From: Paenibacillus sp. BIC5C1
Lineage (GTDB): Bacteria > Bacillota > Bacilli > Paenibacillales > Paenibacillaceae
Length of the DNA: 64,000 nt
Direction of reading: 5' to 3'
Assembly: GCF_032399705.1 (NCBI RefSeq)
Contig: NZ_CP135922.1
Span: 434,001 to 498,000, forward strand
Numbering within the stretch: position 1 is the first letter of the stretch; each line of letters opens with the position of its first letter. Below are positions 1-8,849 of the stretch, piece by piece. Below the pieces are notes generated by a model. That model did not search any database, was not told the DNA's origin, and worked only from the letters and a program-made list of their open reading frames with translations. A program made the translations under genes and the position numbers.

Positions 1-342
1 GACATAAGTAATGGGTTTTATAGGGCTATAGCCAGTAATTATGTTATATGTTTGTTATATTGGTAGCCTCTTTGTGACGAATCCTGACTGAAAAATGAAT
101 CCATTCTCCTAGTTGTTTTACAACCATTGGAATAGATGTATAGAGTATACTGGAAGGGATGTTTACTTTATGACTCTGATCATGAAAACAAATAACATCA
201 AATTCTGAATCGTACATGGCAAAAAAGCTCAACCTTATGCCCTATGGCATTGATATGATGGAGCGAGAATGCGCTTTCCAATAAGCGATGCAATACTAAA
301 AATAGTCCGATCCAATTATAGGTAGAGAGGATGTTCTGAACG
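1..342. other. Intergenic region upstream of the GH28 gene
   Basis: No gene could be supported here. A 62-codon minus-strand frame (44-232) has no Shine-Dalgarno sequence and no recognisable motif. The last 30 bases carry a GAGAGG purine run about 12 nt before the ATG at 343, which is a loose but usable ribosome binding site for the pectin enzyme. No convincing promoter was identified. Confidence 0.5.
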
Positions 343-1956
343 ATGAATACATATTACTCCCCACTTGATACAGGAGAAGGTGTTAAATCCGATACGAAAG
401 CTTATGAAGTGAGTTTACCTGTCATCCCTGCACAGGATTTTCAGATTACGGATTATGGTGCGGTAGGGGATGGATTGACGGATAATACCGAGATGTTTCG
501 ACTGGCTATAGCAGCTTGTGCAGAAGCGGGAGGTGGCCGACTTGTCATTCCAGCGGGTGTTTGGTTAACGGGTCCGATTGTTCTCCGCAGTCGAATTGAG
601 CTTCATGCTCAGGCGGGTGCTCTGGTAACGTTCATCCGTAATTTCGATCAATATCCCCTGATTGCGTCCAGCTTCGAGGGTTGGAAGGCAGTGCGGTGTC
701 AGTCCCCTATTGATGGTGAGCAGTTGGAGGATATTGCGATCACGGGTGAGGGGGTTTGGGATGGCGGTGGAGAGGCATGGCGTCCGGTGAAACGATCGAA
801 GATGACTGCCTCGCAGTGGAATCGACTGGTCTCTTCGGGTGGTGTAGTGGAGCATGCTGGCGGAGACGAAGCCATTTGGTGGCCGTCGACTTCTGCTCTT
901 GAAGGTGGTGCGGTTGCGAATCGTCTGCATCTGGAGCAAGTGTATGATGTGGCTGCTTATGAGGAAGTCAGAGACTTTTTGCGTCCTAACATGGTCAGCT
1001 TGCGTCAATGTAAACGAGTGCTTTTGGACGGTCCGACGTTCCAGAACTCGCCTGCATGGAATCTGCATCCGTGGGCATCCGAGCATGTCACAATTCGTAA
1101 CGTAAGTGTACGGAATCCATGGTTTTCCCAGAATGGTGATGGGCTTGATATCGAATCCTGCCGTCATGTCCTTGTGGAGCAAAGTGTATTCGATGTTGGT
1201 GATGATGCGATCTGTCTGAAATCCGGCAAGGATGCAGAAGGTCGTGAACTTGGTCTGCCTTCGGAATATATTACAATCCGCGATTGCACCGTGTATCACG
1301 GTCATGGCGGTTTTGTCATTGGCAGTGAAATGTCCGGTGGCGTGCGGCATGTCCGGGTCTCGGATTGTACGTTTATTGGAACGGATATTGGGCTTCGCTT
1401 CAAAAGCGCGCGTGGGCGCGGCGGGGTCGTTGAGGATATTCAGGTGGAGCGCATTTATATGAAGGATATCATAATGGAGGCTATCTCGTTTTCCTTTTTC
1501 TATGCCAATCAGGAGGGTTCCGCTCGTGGTAGCGACTTGGCTCAGGAGGTCAGTGAGGAGACACCGGTGTTCCGGGATATTCGAATATCGCAGGTGGTCT
1601 GCGCAGGGGCAGAAACCGCGTTATTGGTGAGTGCTCTGCCGGAAATGCCATTGGATGGTCTGGTCATTCAGGGATATACGGTGACGGCTCGTAACGGGGT
1701 GCAATGCGCTCATGCGAAGCACCTGCGAATCGCCGATATGAACGCATATATTACCGAAGGATCGTTAATTCATTTGCACCAGTGTAAGGGGGCGGAGCTG
1801 GAAGCGATTGAGGGCATGGGCGCAGACGGTCGGCTTCTAATGGTGACAGGACATGAATCGGCAGGGATCGTATGCCGGGAAAGTGATGCAGATACGGAGG
1901 GACGCCAAATCTCGGTTGGTCCTGAAGTAAGAAGTGGTGTAATTATCCGCAGGTAA
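343..1956 (+). CDS. Glycoside hydrolase family 28 (polygalacturonase-like), cytoplasmic
   Basis: A 537-residue right-handed beta-helix enzyme of GH28, the family that hydrolyses polygalacturonan or oligogalacturonides. The N-terminus carries the typical DYGAVGDG entry motif at about residues 33-40. The catalytic region shows NGDGLDIES (about 264-272) with Asp266, GDDAICLKSG (about 286-295) with the Asp287/Asp288 pair, and a GHGG motif near 322. There is no signal peptide, so the enzyme probably acts inside the cell on imported oligosaccharides, as exo-acting GH28 enzymes of pectin-utilising Firmicutes do. The gene stands alone and converges on the AraC-type regulator downstream, a common arrangement for sugar-responsive genes. 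The exact substrate (galacturonan, rhamnogalacturonan) cannot be read from sequence alone. Confidence 0.88.
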   Translation: MNTYYSPLDTGEGVKSDTKAYEVSLPVIPAQDFQITDYGAVGDGLTDNTEMFRLAIAACAEAGGGRLVIPAGVWLTGPIVLRSRIELHAQAGALVTFIRNFDQYPLIASSFEGWKAVRCQSPIDGEQLEDIAITGEGVWDGGGEAWRPVKRSKMTASQWNRLVSSGGVVEHAGGDEAIWWPSTSALEGGAVANRLHLEQVYDVAAYEEVRDFLRPNMVSLRQCKRVLLDGPTFQNSPAWNLHPWASEHVTIRNVSVRNPWFSQNGDGLDIESCRHVLVEQSVFDVGDDAICLKSGKDAEGRELGLPSEYITIRDCTVYHGHGGFVIGSEMSGGVRHVRVSDCTFIGTDIGLRFKSARGRGGVVEDIQVERIYMKDIIMEAISFSFFYANQEGSARGSDLAQEVSEETPVFRDIRISQVVCAGAETALLVSALPEMPLDGLVIQGYTVTARNGVQCAHAKHLRIADMNAYITEGSLIHLHQCKGAELEAIEGMGADGRLLMVTGHESAGIVCRESDADTEGRQISVGPEVRSGVIIRR

Positions 1957-1985
1957 AAAGGGGCCAAACTAGTATACGTTTAGCA

Positions 1986-2020
1986 TATCACCGCGGGCAT
2001 CTCCTGGCGCGCGGTGTCAT
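1986..2020. terminator. Hairpin between convergent genes
   Basis: CACCGCG (1989-1995) pairs with CGCGGTG (2010-2016) between the convergent GH28 and AraC genes. No strong T-run follows on either strand, so terminator function is only probable. Confidence 0.35.
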
Positions 2021-2070
2021 GATAGGTTGTCTTATGACAGACGTCCTGCCTCGCTAGTCGCTTTGAAGAT

Positions 2071-2922
2071 CTATCGATGTTCTTTGCGATAGCGAAGCGG
2101 CGTCGTCCCGGTCACCTGTTTAAACGTTTTATTAAAATGGGCTGTATGCTCAAATCCTACCTTCTCCGCAATCATTTGCACCCGTTCCTGAGTGGACAGT
2201 AAACGTCTCTGTGCCTCCCGGACCCGGGTAACACGCAAATATTCGCTGAAGCGAAACCCGGTAAAACGGCTGAACATCCGGCTCAAATAAGATGGACTGA
2301 TATAAAATCGTGTTGCGGCCTCTTCTAATGTGAGGGGCTCGGTATAATGATTGTTCACGTAAGTGACGATCTCACTGATCTTATCCTGCATGGGATGATG
2401 GGGGACCGGAGAAGATTGCCGAGTATCTTCTTCAACCCGGTGGATCTGAATCAGAATCTGGGCAAGCAGGCTTCTCACCACGATGTCATAATGAGGGCGC
2501 CGCTCCCGGCATTCTTGCAGCATCTGCCACAGCATTCGTTCGATCTCGGGCTGTTCCGCATCAGGGAAGTGCAGCAGCCTTGAATGATCGAAGGGGAGCA
2601 GACCACATATTCCAAGCTCCATCCCGGTTGCAAAAGAAGGTGAGAATCCGATCAGGATTCGTTCAAAGCCGGGAAGGCTTCCTTTGGATGTAGTATGTAC
2701 ATCATGGGGATTGATCAGGATCAAATCACCTTTGCGGGCGGTAAGAAGCTGACCATTCATGGAATAGACACGTTCTCCTTCAAGCAGATAATACAGTTCG
2801 TAAAAAGGGTGGGCATGAGGCTGTGGCATGGCGTTCCCGTCGTGTCTGCTCATATGTTCAATGGTGAATGAACTCTCGCCAATTCGATATTTGGGTCCAA
2901 TGCGATCCTCTATAACACTCAT
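2071..2922 (-). CDS. AraC family transcriptional regulator with N-terminal cupin
   Basis: An AraC/XylS regulator of about 283 residues. The N-terminal half is a cupin-like sensor (PHAHPFYELYYLLEG) and the C-terminal 100 residues hold two helix-turn-helix motifs, including the family signature around YISPSYLSRMFSRFTG and KVGFEHTAHFNKTFKQVTG. The frame opens upstream to 3006, but the ATG at 2922 follows AGAGGGGAG with a 7-nt gap, so it is chosen as the start; the earlier ATG has no ribosome binding site. It lies tail-to-tail with the GH28 gene and may control it or other carbohydrate genes; the ligand is unknown. Confidence 0.85.
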   Translation of the reverse strand: MSVIEDRIGPKYRIGESSFTIEHMSRHDGNAMPQPHAHPFYELYYLLEGERVYSMNGQLLTARKGDLILINPHDVHTTSKGSLPGFERILIGFSPSFATGMELGICGLLPFDHSRLLHFPDAEQPEIERMLWQMLQECRERRPHYDIVVRSLLAQILIQIHRVEEDTRQSSPVPHHPMQDKISEIVTYVNNHYTEPLTLEEAATRFYISPSYLSRMFSRFTGFRFSEYLRVTRVREAQRRLLSTQERVQMIAEKVGFEHTAHFNKTFKQVTGTTPLRYRKEHR

Positions 2923-3180
2923 AACACGTCTCCCCTCTGCGCCAGCTGATTTACGGTTAATATCCATATCATAACGGAAAATCCAGTTTGTTGTAAACGC
3001 TATCATTCGAATGAGGGCCCGAATAGACGAAATGAATGGAATGCGGGTGGAATGATTTTCGGCAAGCTTAGATATGCTGTAAAGGTGACAAAAGTCTATT
3101 CATGTTTTACAGTAGGGGGAGTGAGGCTAACCTCTGGATAGGGGTGTCTCCAATTCGATTTGGAAGGAAGGAAATAGAAT

Positions 3181-3639
3181 ATGACGACACATGAATTATC
3201 GCCACTCGTTGCTGCACTGAATATGCAGCCACACGTTGAAGGCGGTTGGTATAAGGAAGAATGGAAGGCATCGTATCAAATTCCCCAATCCGTACTGCCG
3301 GATACATACTCAGGTCCTCGATTCTCGGCAAGTTCGACATACTTCCTGCTGCACGCGCATGAAGTCTCGGAATGGCATACCGTTTTGTCAGACGAGCTCT
3401 GGTTGTGGCATAGCGGCAGTCCGATTGAATTGAAATTGGGCGGCAACGGAGAAAATCCGGAAAATGAAGAAGTACTCGTGTTGGGTATGGATATTGCTGC
3501 GGGTCAATCGCCGCAGGTACTTGTTCCAGCCGGAGTATGGCAAACCGCACGTCCGCTGGGTGATGAACCTGTACTGGTCACGTGTGTAGTAGCTCCAGGT
3601 TTCCATTTTGATGATTTCAAACTGGTATCCAAAGGCTAA
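3181..3639 (+). CDS. DUF985 cupin family protein
   Basis: A 152-residue single-domain protein matching the DUF985 cupins (yeast YML079W type). Family hallmarks seen are PHVEGGWYKE near the start, FLLHAHEVSEWHTVLSDELWLWHSG in the middle and the VLVTCVVAPGFHFDDF ending. The function of the family is not established; the fold suggests small-molecule binding or an epimerase-like role. A GGAAGGAAGG stretch precedes the ATG. A strong terminator follows directly, so it is probably monocistronic. Confidence 0.88.
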   Translation: MTTHELSPLVAALNMQPHVEGGWYKEEWKASYQIPQSVLPDTYSGPRFSASSTYFLLHAHEVSEWHTVLSDELWLWHSGSPIELKLGGNGENPENEEVLVLGMDIAAGQSPQVLVPAGVWQTARPLGDEPVLVTCVVAPGFHFDDFKLVSKG

Positions 3640-3660
3640 TATAACCATAAATGAACAAGC

Positions 3661-3704
3661 AAAATCCCGATCCAGGTGCGTGTGCATCTGGATCGGGATT
3701 TTTT
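3661..3704 (+). terminator. Rho-independent terminator
   Basis: AATCCCGATCCAG pairs with CTGGATCGGGATT around a 12-nt loop and is followed by TTTT. It sits 22 nt after the DUF985 stop codon. Confidence 0.85.
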
Positions 3705-3713
3705 GATATTCTC

Positions 3714-3945
3714 TATATAAGCTGAACTAAAGATTATTTACACCTGCACTCCGATGACAGAATAACCTTCCAATCGCTGTTATCCCCAGATTTTTTTGAT
3801 TCCCTTTTCTTAAGGGGGAAATCCGGTGATAAGCCTATGCTTACGACGTAGCTTTCTTGCAGAAAGCTTTCAGGCGAACGCTTCGCTTTTTCAGGTTTTT
3901 TCTGTCCTCTCCGTTTCTGTGTAAATGATTAGTTCAACTTATATA
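3714..3945. repeat. Dispersed intergenic element with terminal inverted repeats, copy 1
   Basis: This 232-bp copy begins TATATAAGCTGAACTAA and ends with the inverse TTAGTTCAACTTATATA; the inverted ends run on to ATTTACAC, about 27 bp each side. The core contains CGCTGTTATCCCCAGATTTT, the hairpin GGCGAACGCTTCGC and TTTTTTCTGTCCTCTCCGTT. It has 41 bp more than copies 2 and 3, inserted between GGTGATA and AGGCGAAC. It lies between the convergent DUF985 and aldo/keto reductase genes, 20 nt past the stop codon of the latter. It has no coding capacity, so it looks like a non-autonomous (MITE-like) element. Confidence 0.8.
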
Positions 3946-3965
3946 ACTTTGATTATATATTGAGG

Positions 3966-4793
3966 TTAGAAGTTAAAGTTGTCCGGATCGGAACCAAAAC
4001 GTTTATTCTCGTTCAATTGATTAATGCGTTCGATTTCTTCCGTGGTTAACTCAAAATCAAACAGGTCTGCGTTATCGCGAATGCGCTGTGGTGTAACGGA
4101 TTTAGGTATGGTTACAATACCATTTTGCAGATCCCAACGCAGTATGACCTGTGCCGGTGATTTGCTGTACTTGGCAGCGATCTCCAGAAGAAGCGGATGC
4201 TCCAGCAAATGTCCTTGACCCAGTGGAGACCAGGCTTCAATCTGGATCTGATGTTTGCTGCAATACTCCCTTAGCTCCGTTTGGATCAACAGCGGATGCA
4301 GTTCCACCTGATTCACAGCAGGTTTAATGGTGGCATCGGTCATGAGGTCCTCCAGATGGTGGATCTGGAAGTTGCTCACTCCAATGGCGCGGATGCGTCC
4401 TTCCTTATGCAGCTTCTCCAGCGCTCTCCAGGTATCCTTGTACTTGCCTTTGACAGGCCAGTGGATTAGATAGAGATCGAAATATTCCAGTTCGAGTCGT
4501 TCCATGCTTGCTTCAAAAGCCGCCAGTGTGGATTCGTAACCTTGGTCTCCGTTCCACACTTTGGTGGTAATGAACAGATCCTCGCGGGCGATTCCGGATT
4601 CACGAATACCCTGAGCTACACCGGTTTCGTTGTTATACGCTTTTGCAGTATCGATACTGCGATAACCTGCCTGAATGGCCGTTTTGACGGCATCAACCAC
4701 TTCTTCTCCATCTTTAACTTTGAATACGCCAAAACCCAGCCAAGGCATTTTGACTCCGTTATAAAGTGTCGTTGTGTCCTGCACGTGTTTCAT
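3966..4793 (-). CDS. Aldo/keto reductase (AKR superfamily)
   Basis: An NADPH-dependent carbonyl reductase of about 275 residues with an (alpha/beta)8 barrel. Seen in order: the catalytic-Asp/Tyr segment [11 protein letters not shown], the Lys segment [14 protein letters not shown], the His segment YLIHWPVKG, and the cofactor-binding stretch [13 protein letters not shown] near the C-terminus. All four tetrad residues are therefore present. The ATG at 4793 is preceded by AGGAGG 11 nt away; an ATG 30 nt further upstream lacks a ribosome binding site. It resembles Bacillus YtbE/YvgN-type methylglyoxal and aldehyde reductases; the physiological substrate is not deducible. Confidence 0.9.
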   Translation of the reverse strand: MKHVQDTTTLYNGVKMPWLGFGVFKVKDGEEVVDAVKTAIQAGYRSIDTAKAYNNETGVAQGIRESGIAREDLFITTKVWNGDQGYESTLAAFEASMERLELEYFDLYLIHWPVKGKYKDTWRALEKLHKEGRIRAIGVSNFQIHHLEDLMTDATIKPAVNQVELHPLLIQTELREYCSKHQIQIEAWSPLGQGHLLEHPLLLEIAAKYSKSPAQVILRWDLQNGIVTIPKSVTPQRIRDNADLFDFELTTEEIERINQLNENKRFGSDPDNFNF

Positions 4794-5129
4794 GGTCCGA
4801 AATTCCTCCTCTGATTCATTCATTATTCCATTATGTAATTACCCTGTTGACCGCCAGCCAATCCTAAATGAAGGGCCGTCTGTATTGATTATACTAAAAC
4901 CTTTTTGGTAATGGAAAAGAATACGACCATTTCGATAGGGAAAACCCCTCTTTTATCCTTTTTCGCCAGCCAGAGGTTTGGTTTTGACGCTTACGGGTGA
5001 TAAGATGAAGTATACGAAATATGGAAACAGAATCTTTCCTATGGAAGGGATCACATGAAGAACAGAGGAGCACGGGAAAGTTGAAGGTCATTGAACCCGT
5101 GTGATTAACGATAAAGGAGTAAGAATAAA

Positions 5130-6386
5130 ATGGCTAAACCTAAACAAACCAAAAAAGCAGCAGCCTGGTCTCTCGTTGTTATGGGAGCAGGGTTTGCTGC
5201 ATCATTGCCGTTTCAGGGTGGTGTTGTAGGCAAACTGCTGGTAGGGTCATTTGAAGCGGGGTTGGTAGGTGGACTTGCGGACTGGTTCGCCGTAACAGCG
5301 TTGTTCCGTCATCCACTGGGTATTCCGATTCCCCACACGGCATTGCTGCCCAAAAATCGGGATAAATTGACCGAAGGCCTTGTCTCCGCAGTGGAAAATA
5401 ACTTGCTGAACAAGGATAGCATCACCGAGAAAATTGCGGGTTTCAAGGCGGCAGAAATCGTGCTGGATACGATGACGCGGGAACTTCACAACGATGGAGT
5501 CAAGACCATGATCGATACGCTCTGCAAACGAATCCTTTCAGGTCTGCCGTTGGAGCAGATTGCTCCACTGGTTGCGGGCGAGATCAAATCACAGGCAGGA
5601 GCCTTCGACCTGGGGCCTATTCTGGAACGGGCTTCGATCCAGATGAGTGAGCGTGGATATGATGCCAAAGCACTGGACTACGGTCTGAAGCAGGCAGAGG
5701 AATGGCTGGTGAAGCCAGAAACGATTATGTTTTTGGGTGAAAGTGGCTTAAAGGCGATCAGTGGCATCCAGATGAACGGATTAATGCAATTTGCGATGAA
5801 TGCGTTCATGGGCTATCTGAATGAGGAGCGTATGGGCAGCATTTTGCAAGGGTATCTGTTTGACCGGGTGGAGGATATGAAGCGAGAGGGCAGTGCTCTT
5901 CGTTACAAAGTGCTAGATCTGTTGCGAACCCAGGCTATCCGGCTGGCAATGAGTGAAAGTGTGCAGGATGGAGTCAACGGCTGGAAAAACAACATGCTGG
6001 ATGGATGGAACGCAGAGGAAACCGTGCTGAACAAACTCATTGAATTGAGGGATAAGGCGCTCGCTGCGATGGAAGATGGTCAATATGTGGAGACGTTTGC
6101 TTTACCTGCGATTGAGCGGGTATTGTCTGATTTGCGGTCAGACGATGCTTTATTGGCAGGATTGAATGCCAAGATTGTGGAAGGTGTAACGACGCTGCTG
6201 GAGAAAAACCATTCCAAAATCGGCAACCTCGTGCGCGAAAACGTGGACAAAATGGACAATGCCTCATTGATCTCCTTGATTGAGGATAAAGTAGGACAGG
6301 ATCTGCAGTGGATTCGGATTAACGGGGCTGTTACCGGATTTATAATCGGGATTGCATTGACCGCCCTGCGGATGGTATTGGAGTAA
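5130..6386 (+). CDS. DUF445 family membrane-anchored protein
   Basis: A 418-residue DUF445 protein. An N-terminal hydrophobic segment with the family pattern GSFEAGLVGGLADWFAVTALFRHPLG (written here in parts: GLVGGLADWFAVTALF, then HPLGIPIPHTALLP) is followed by a long helical middle and a C-terminal hydrophobic tail. These proteins are thought to sit in the cytoplasmic membrane; biochemical function is unknown, with Bacillus YheB as a relative associated with spore-surface or membrane roles. AAGGAG precedes the ATG. Monocistronic, followed by a probable hairpin terminator. Confidence 0.85.
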   Translation: MAKPKQTKKAAAWSLVVMGAGFAASLPFQGGVVGKLLVGSFEAGLVGGLADWFAVTALFRHPLGIPIPHTALLPKNRDKLTEGLVSAVENNLLNKDSITEKIAGFKAAEIVLDTMTRELHNDGVKTMIDTLCKRILSGLPLEQIAPLVAGEIKSQAGAFDLGPILERASIQMSERGYDAKALDYGLKQAEEWLVKPETIMFLGESGLKAISGIQMNGLMQFAMNAFMGYLNEERMGSILQGYLFDRVEDMKREGSALRYKVLDLLRTQAIRLAMSESVQDGVNGWKNNMLDGWNAEETVLNKLIELRDKALAAMEDGQYVETFALPAIERVLSDLRSDDALLAGLNAKIVEGVTTLLEKNHSKIGNLVRENVDKMDNASLISLIEDKVGQDLQWIRINGAVTGFIIGIALTALRMVLE

Positions 6387-6406
6387 ATCATTGAAATGGC
6401 AAGATT

Positions 6407-6436
6407 AGGGCCGCTCTCTGGAGCAGGCTCTTTTTC
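6407..6436 (+). terminator. Probable terminator
   Basis: GGGCCGCTC and GAGCAGGCTC can pair around TCTG and are followed by TTTTTC, 20 nt after the DUF445 gene. Confidence 0.55.
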
Positions 6437-6658
6437 GTCTGGGAAATTTATGAATAGACAACTGGTGCAAAAACAGTTGAATTGGGTAATGTACACCCGA
6501 ATGCTCTAATGGAATCATTTAGGAACAAAGTTACATAAAAACGATGCCAACAGCCGATGTGATCATGTTGATTTTGTACTATGATGCAGTTAACAGGAGA
6601 ATAGAGTGGATACAGGAATATATTTTAATGATTAATGAAAAAGAAAAGGTGATTGATA

Positions 6659-7018
6659 ATGAGATTGAAGCGGCGATTCGCATGTATGTTTTTTTTGATC
6701 ATACTATCCACTTTTATTTTGGGAGGGTGTCAGAACATGAAGGAAAGTGAAAAACAGGCCTATTTTAAAGAAGCGGAAGCGGAAGCCGTAAAATATCTGA
6801 AAAATAAATATGAACTGGATGTCGTCATCACGAATAAAGAGTTGTTACCTGAGATGGCGCTTGATTCTATAGCTATGGAAGGACATGTGGTTGAACATGA
6901 GGACCAAGAATTTACGATCTCGTACGACTATGAGGATAAAAAAATCAAAAACTTTGGCATGAGTCCGGCAATTAAGGAAGCAATTATAGCTAAGGGATAT
7001 GATCCGTTTAACAAATAA
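6659..7018 (+). CDS. Small lipoprotein, candidate immunity protein of the adjacent lipase
   Basis: A 119-residue lipoprotein. The N-terminus MRLKRR is followed by a hydrophobic stretch and the lipobox LGGC, so the mature protein should be acylated and held on the outer face of the membrane. The rest is acidic and hydrophilic. The ATG at 6659 is chosen because AAAGGTGA lies 7 nt upstream; a TTG two codons earlier is less likely. It is 39 nt upstream of the WXG-tailed lipase. In the Staphylococcus TslA/TilA type VII system a lipoprotein neutralises the secreted lipase; the same role is inferred here from position, size and lipobox only. Confidence 0.65.
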   Translation: MRLKRRFACMFFLIILSTFILGGCQNMKESEKQAYFKEAEAEAVKYLKNKYELDVVITNKELLPEMALDSIAMEGHVVEHEDQEFTISYDYEDKKIKNFGMSPAIKEAIIAKGYDPFNK

Positions 7019-7057
7019 ATCATAATTCAGGATTGATTTTTTTGGAGGTGCACGGTT

Positions 7058-8350
7058 GTGAGTAAATCACCAAAAATTGATGATGAGACATACAACAAGA
7101 TGTCTGAATTAGCATATGAGAATCTGAAATCAGGTGTTGAGTTTGAGGATCTTCCTGGATGGCAAGTTCTTGAGGACACGCATGGAAACAAAAAATCCGG
7201 TTTTGATGCGGTGACCTTCTACAATCCGGAGACCAAGCAGGCGGTTATTGCTTATCGTGGCACGGAGGGAAGTGCATCGTTGGATCGCAGCGTTCCTGAT
7301 TATTATGCGGACGCTCAAATCGGTTTGCCCGAGCTTGGCAGAAAGATTGAACAAAGTACTGATCTTACGCCAGATTGGTTAGCTAATGGAATTCAGAAGG
7401 TAAGAGATGTGACCGGGGTCACTAAAGTCGAGAATGCTGTGGGAGAACTGGATAAAAAGCTGGATAAGACATTTGGCCTCGGCCCCAATCAGATGTATGA
7501 AGCGGAAGATTACGCCAAAGATATGCAGAAAAAATACAAGGATTTGGATTTTTCGCTGACAGGGCATTCGCTTGGAGGGGGGAATGCCCAGTATGCGGCT
7601 GCATACACGGGACTTTCCGCGGTGACGTTTAGCGCGCCATCCGTAATCTCCAGTCTCACGCCAGAGGCGAAACGAAAGGCCGAAGAGGGTGGGTTTGATA
7701 GCCAAATCATTAACTACGGACATCCCGGAGATTTTGTAACCAGCGGATTTTTTGGTGGATACGATCGTCACGTAGGTTCCATGTATTACATCAATTCCAA
7801 CTATGAGGATATGAATGATGATATGGGCATGTGGGATAAAATCAGTAACACCTTTGGTGGTGAGGAGTACCACAGTCTGAAACAGTACAAGTTCGATAAC
7901 GGCTATATTTCCAATGACTTATACGATCCGATTACAGGCGAGCAAATCAGTTACTCACCACGTCAGCCGTCCAATGTCCTGTCTGATCTCGCAGCATTCA
8001 TGCGGAACCTGGGTGGACAAGCAGGAAGCCTTGCAAGAGGTATGACCGCAGCAGCAGGAGTGTCTGGCCTGATTCAGGTGACGCCCGAGGAACTCAAAAG
8101 CGTCGCTGCCCGGTGGAAGCAAAATGCACAACAGTGTAATGCAGAGTTGAATACGGTACGGAGCCGGATGGCTCAATACCTGCATTCCAGCCGCAGTCGC
8201 AGACTTGAACCTATAGTCACTCATCTGGATGCATCTATTAACGAATTGAGCACATGGCATATGAAGCATACGAGTCAGTTTTTGAACTTTATCGAAGAGA
8301 AGGCGGAAGCATTCCGTCAGGCAGATGAGAGTCAAGTCAGTTTTAAATAG
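7058..8350 (+). CDS. Lipase/esterase with C-terminal WXG100-like domain, probable type VII secretion effector
   Basis: A 430-residue protein starting with GTG behind GGAGGTG. The N-terminal part is an alpha/beta hydrolase of the class 3 lipase/DUF2974 type: AVIAYRGTEGS near residues 63-73, the nucleophile elbow GHSLGGG with Ser171, an Asp in GHPGDF (about 225) and a His near 238. No signal peptide is present. The last 95 residues begin IQVTPEELKSVAARW, the classical opening of WXG100 proteins, form two predicted helices and end with AFRQADES, close to the YxxxD/E export motif of type VII substrates (F replaces Y). The catalytic domain thus precedes the targeting domain, the reverse of LXG toxins and the same order as TslA. 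The export machinery itself is not in the window. Confidence 0.75.
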   Translation: MSKSPKIDDETYNKMSELAYENLKSGVEFEDLPGWQVLEDTHGNKKSGFDAVTFYNPETKQAVIAYRGTEGSASLDRSVPDYYADAQIGLPELGRKIEQSTDLTPDWLANGIQKVRDVTGVTKVENAVGELDKKLDKTFGLGPNQMYEAEDYAKDMQKKYKDLDFSLTGHSLGGGNAQYAAAYTGLSAVTFSAPSVISSLTPEAKRKAEEGGFDSQIINYGHPGDFVTSGFFGGYDRHVGSMYYINSNYEDMNDDMGMWDKISNTFGGEEYHSLKQYKFDNGYISNDLYDPITGEQISYSPRQPSNVLSDLAAFMRNLGGQAGSLARGMTAAAGVSGLIQVTPEELKSVAARWKQNAQQCNAELNTVRSRMAQYLHSSRSRRLEPIVTHLDASINELSTWHMKHTSQFLNFIEEKAEAFRQADESQVSFK

Positions 8351-8404
8351 AATTTTGCAAGAAGGGCCTGGCGGTTGGAACTTACATAAAGGGAGGGAAC
8401 ACGA

Positions 8405-8677
8405 GTGAGCGGACAATTGCTGGTAGAGTTGAATGATCTTCGGATTGCTGAAAAGGAATTGACCCAGCTGCTTGCCCGTCTCCAGGCAGATGAGCAGGAG
8501 GCGAGAAGCCTATACAACCGTCTCGACGACTGGAAGGGACAATCGGCTGATTATACAAGGCAGCAGATCGAAGCGTTCTTCGCGGGTCTATCTGGACGGA
8601 TACAGTCGATTGAACAACAGAAGAAAAGCTTGCTGCAATATATTGAAATTATGATCCAAACGGATCAGGAACGGTAG
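8405..8677 (+). CDS. Small WXG100-like protein, candidate partner of the lipase
   Basis: A 90-residue helical hairpin protein with a W-x-G turn at Trp43-Lys44-Gly45 (DDWKGQSADY), flanked by two long amphipathic helices. Length and layout match the small WXG100/DUF5344-type helpers that pair with LXG or TslA-like effectors before export. GTG start behind GGGAGGG. It follows the lipase by 54 nt and shares its operon. Inferred role: heterodimer partner of the lipase C-terminal domain. No signal peptide is present, in keeping with this family. Confidence 0.7.
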   Translation: MSGQLLVELNDLRIAEKELTQLLARLQADEQEARSLYNRLDDWKGQSADYTRQQIEAFFAGLSGRIQSIEQQKKSLLQYIEIMIQTDQER

Positions 8678-8765
8678 AGCAAAGAGCGGTAGGTGACACT
8701 GTTCATCATCAGCGGGCGTAAGCATGAGTTTGAAATCGAAGTCAGCTTATGCATAGAGATAACAA

Positions 8766-8820
8766 AAAGGAGCCTCGGTACATCGGGATAGATCCCGTAT
8801 GCCAAAGGCTCCTTTCTTTT
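8766..8820. terminator. Bidirectional terminator
   Basis: AAAGGAGCCT and AGGCTCCTTT form the outer stem with ATCGGGATAGATCCCGTAT as an inner hairpin. T-runs follow on the plus strand and A-runs precede. It separates the convergent WXG gene and ycnI. Confidence 0.8.
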
Positions 8821-8849
8821 TTGTCTACATACAAGATTGCATGTTAGTC

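Noticed and set aside
44..232. 62-codon minus-strand frame at the left edge
   Set aside because: Non-ATG start with no spaced Shine-Dalgarno sequence and no recognisable family; could be a gene remnant but cannot be supported.
565..1350. 261-codon minus-strand frame
   Set aside because: Antisense to the GH28 gene, with no motif and no ribosome binding site.
3714..3945. Dispersed element as a known riboswitch or T-box
   Set aside because: No conserved riboswitch core was recognised, it lies after genes and not before them, and it has transposon-like inverted ends.
6544..6750. 68-codon plus-strand frame before the lipoprotein
   Set aside because: It overlaps the lipoprotein signal sequence in another frame and has no ribosome binding site.
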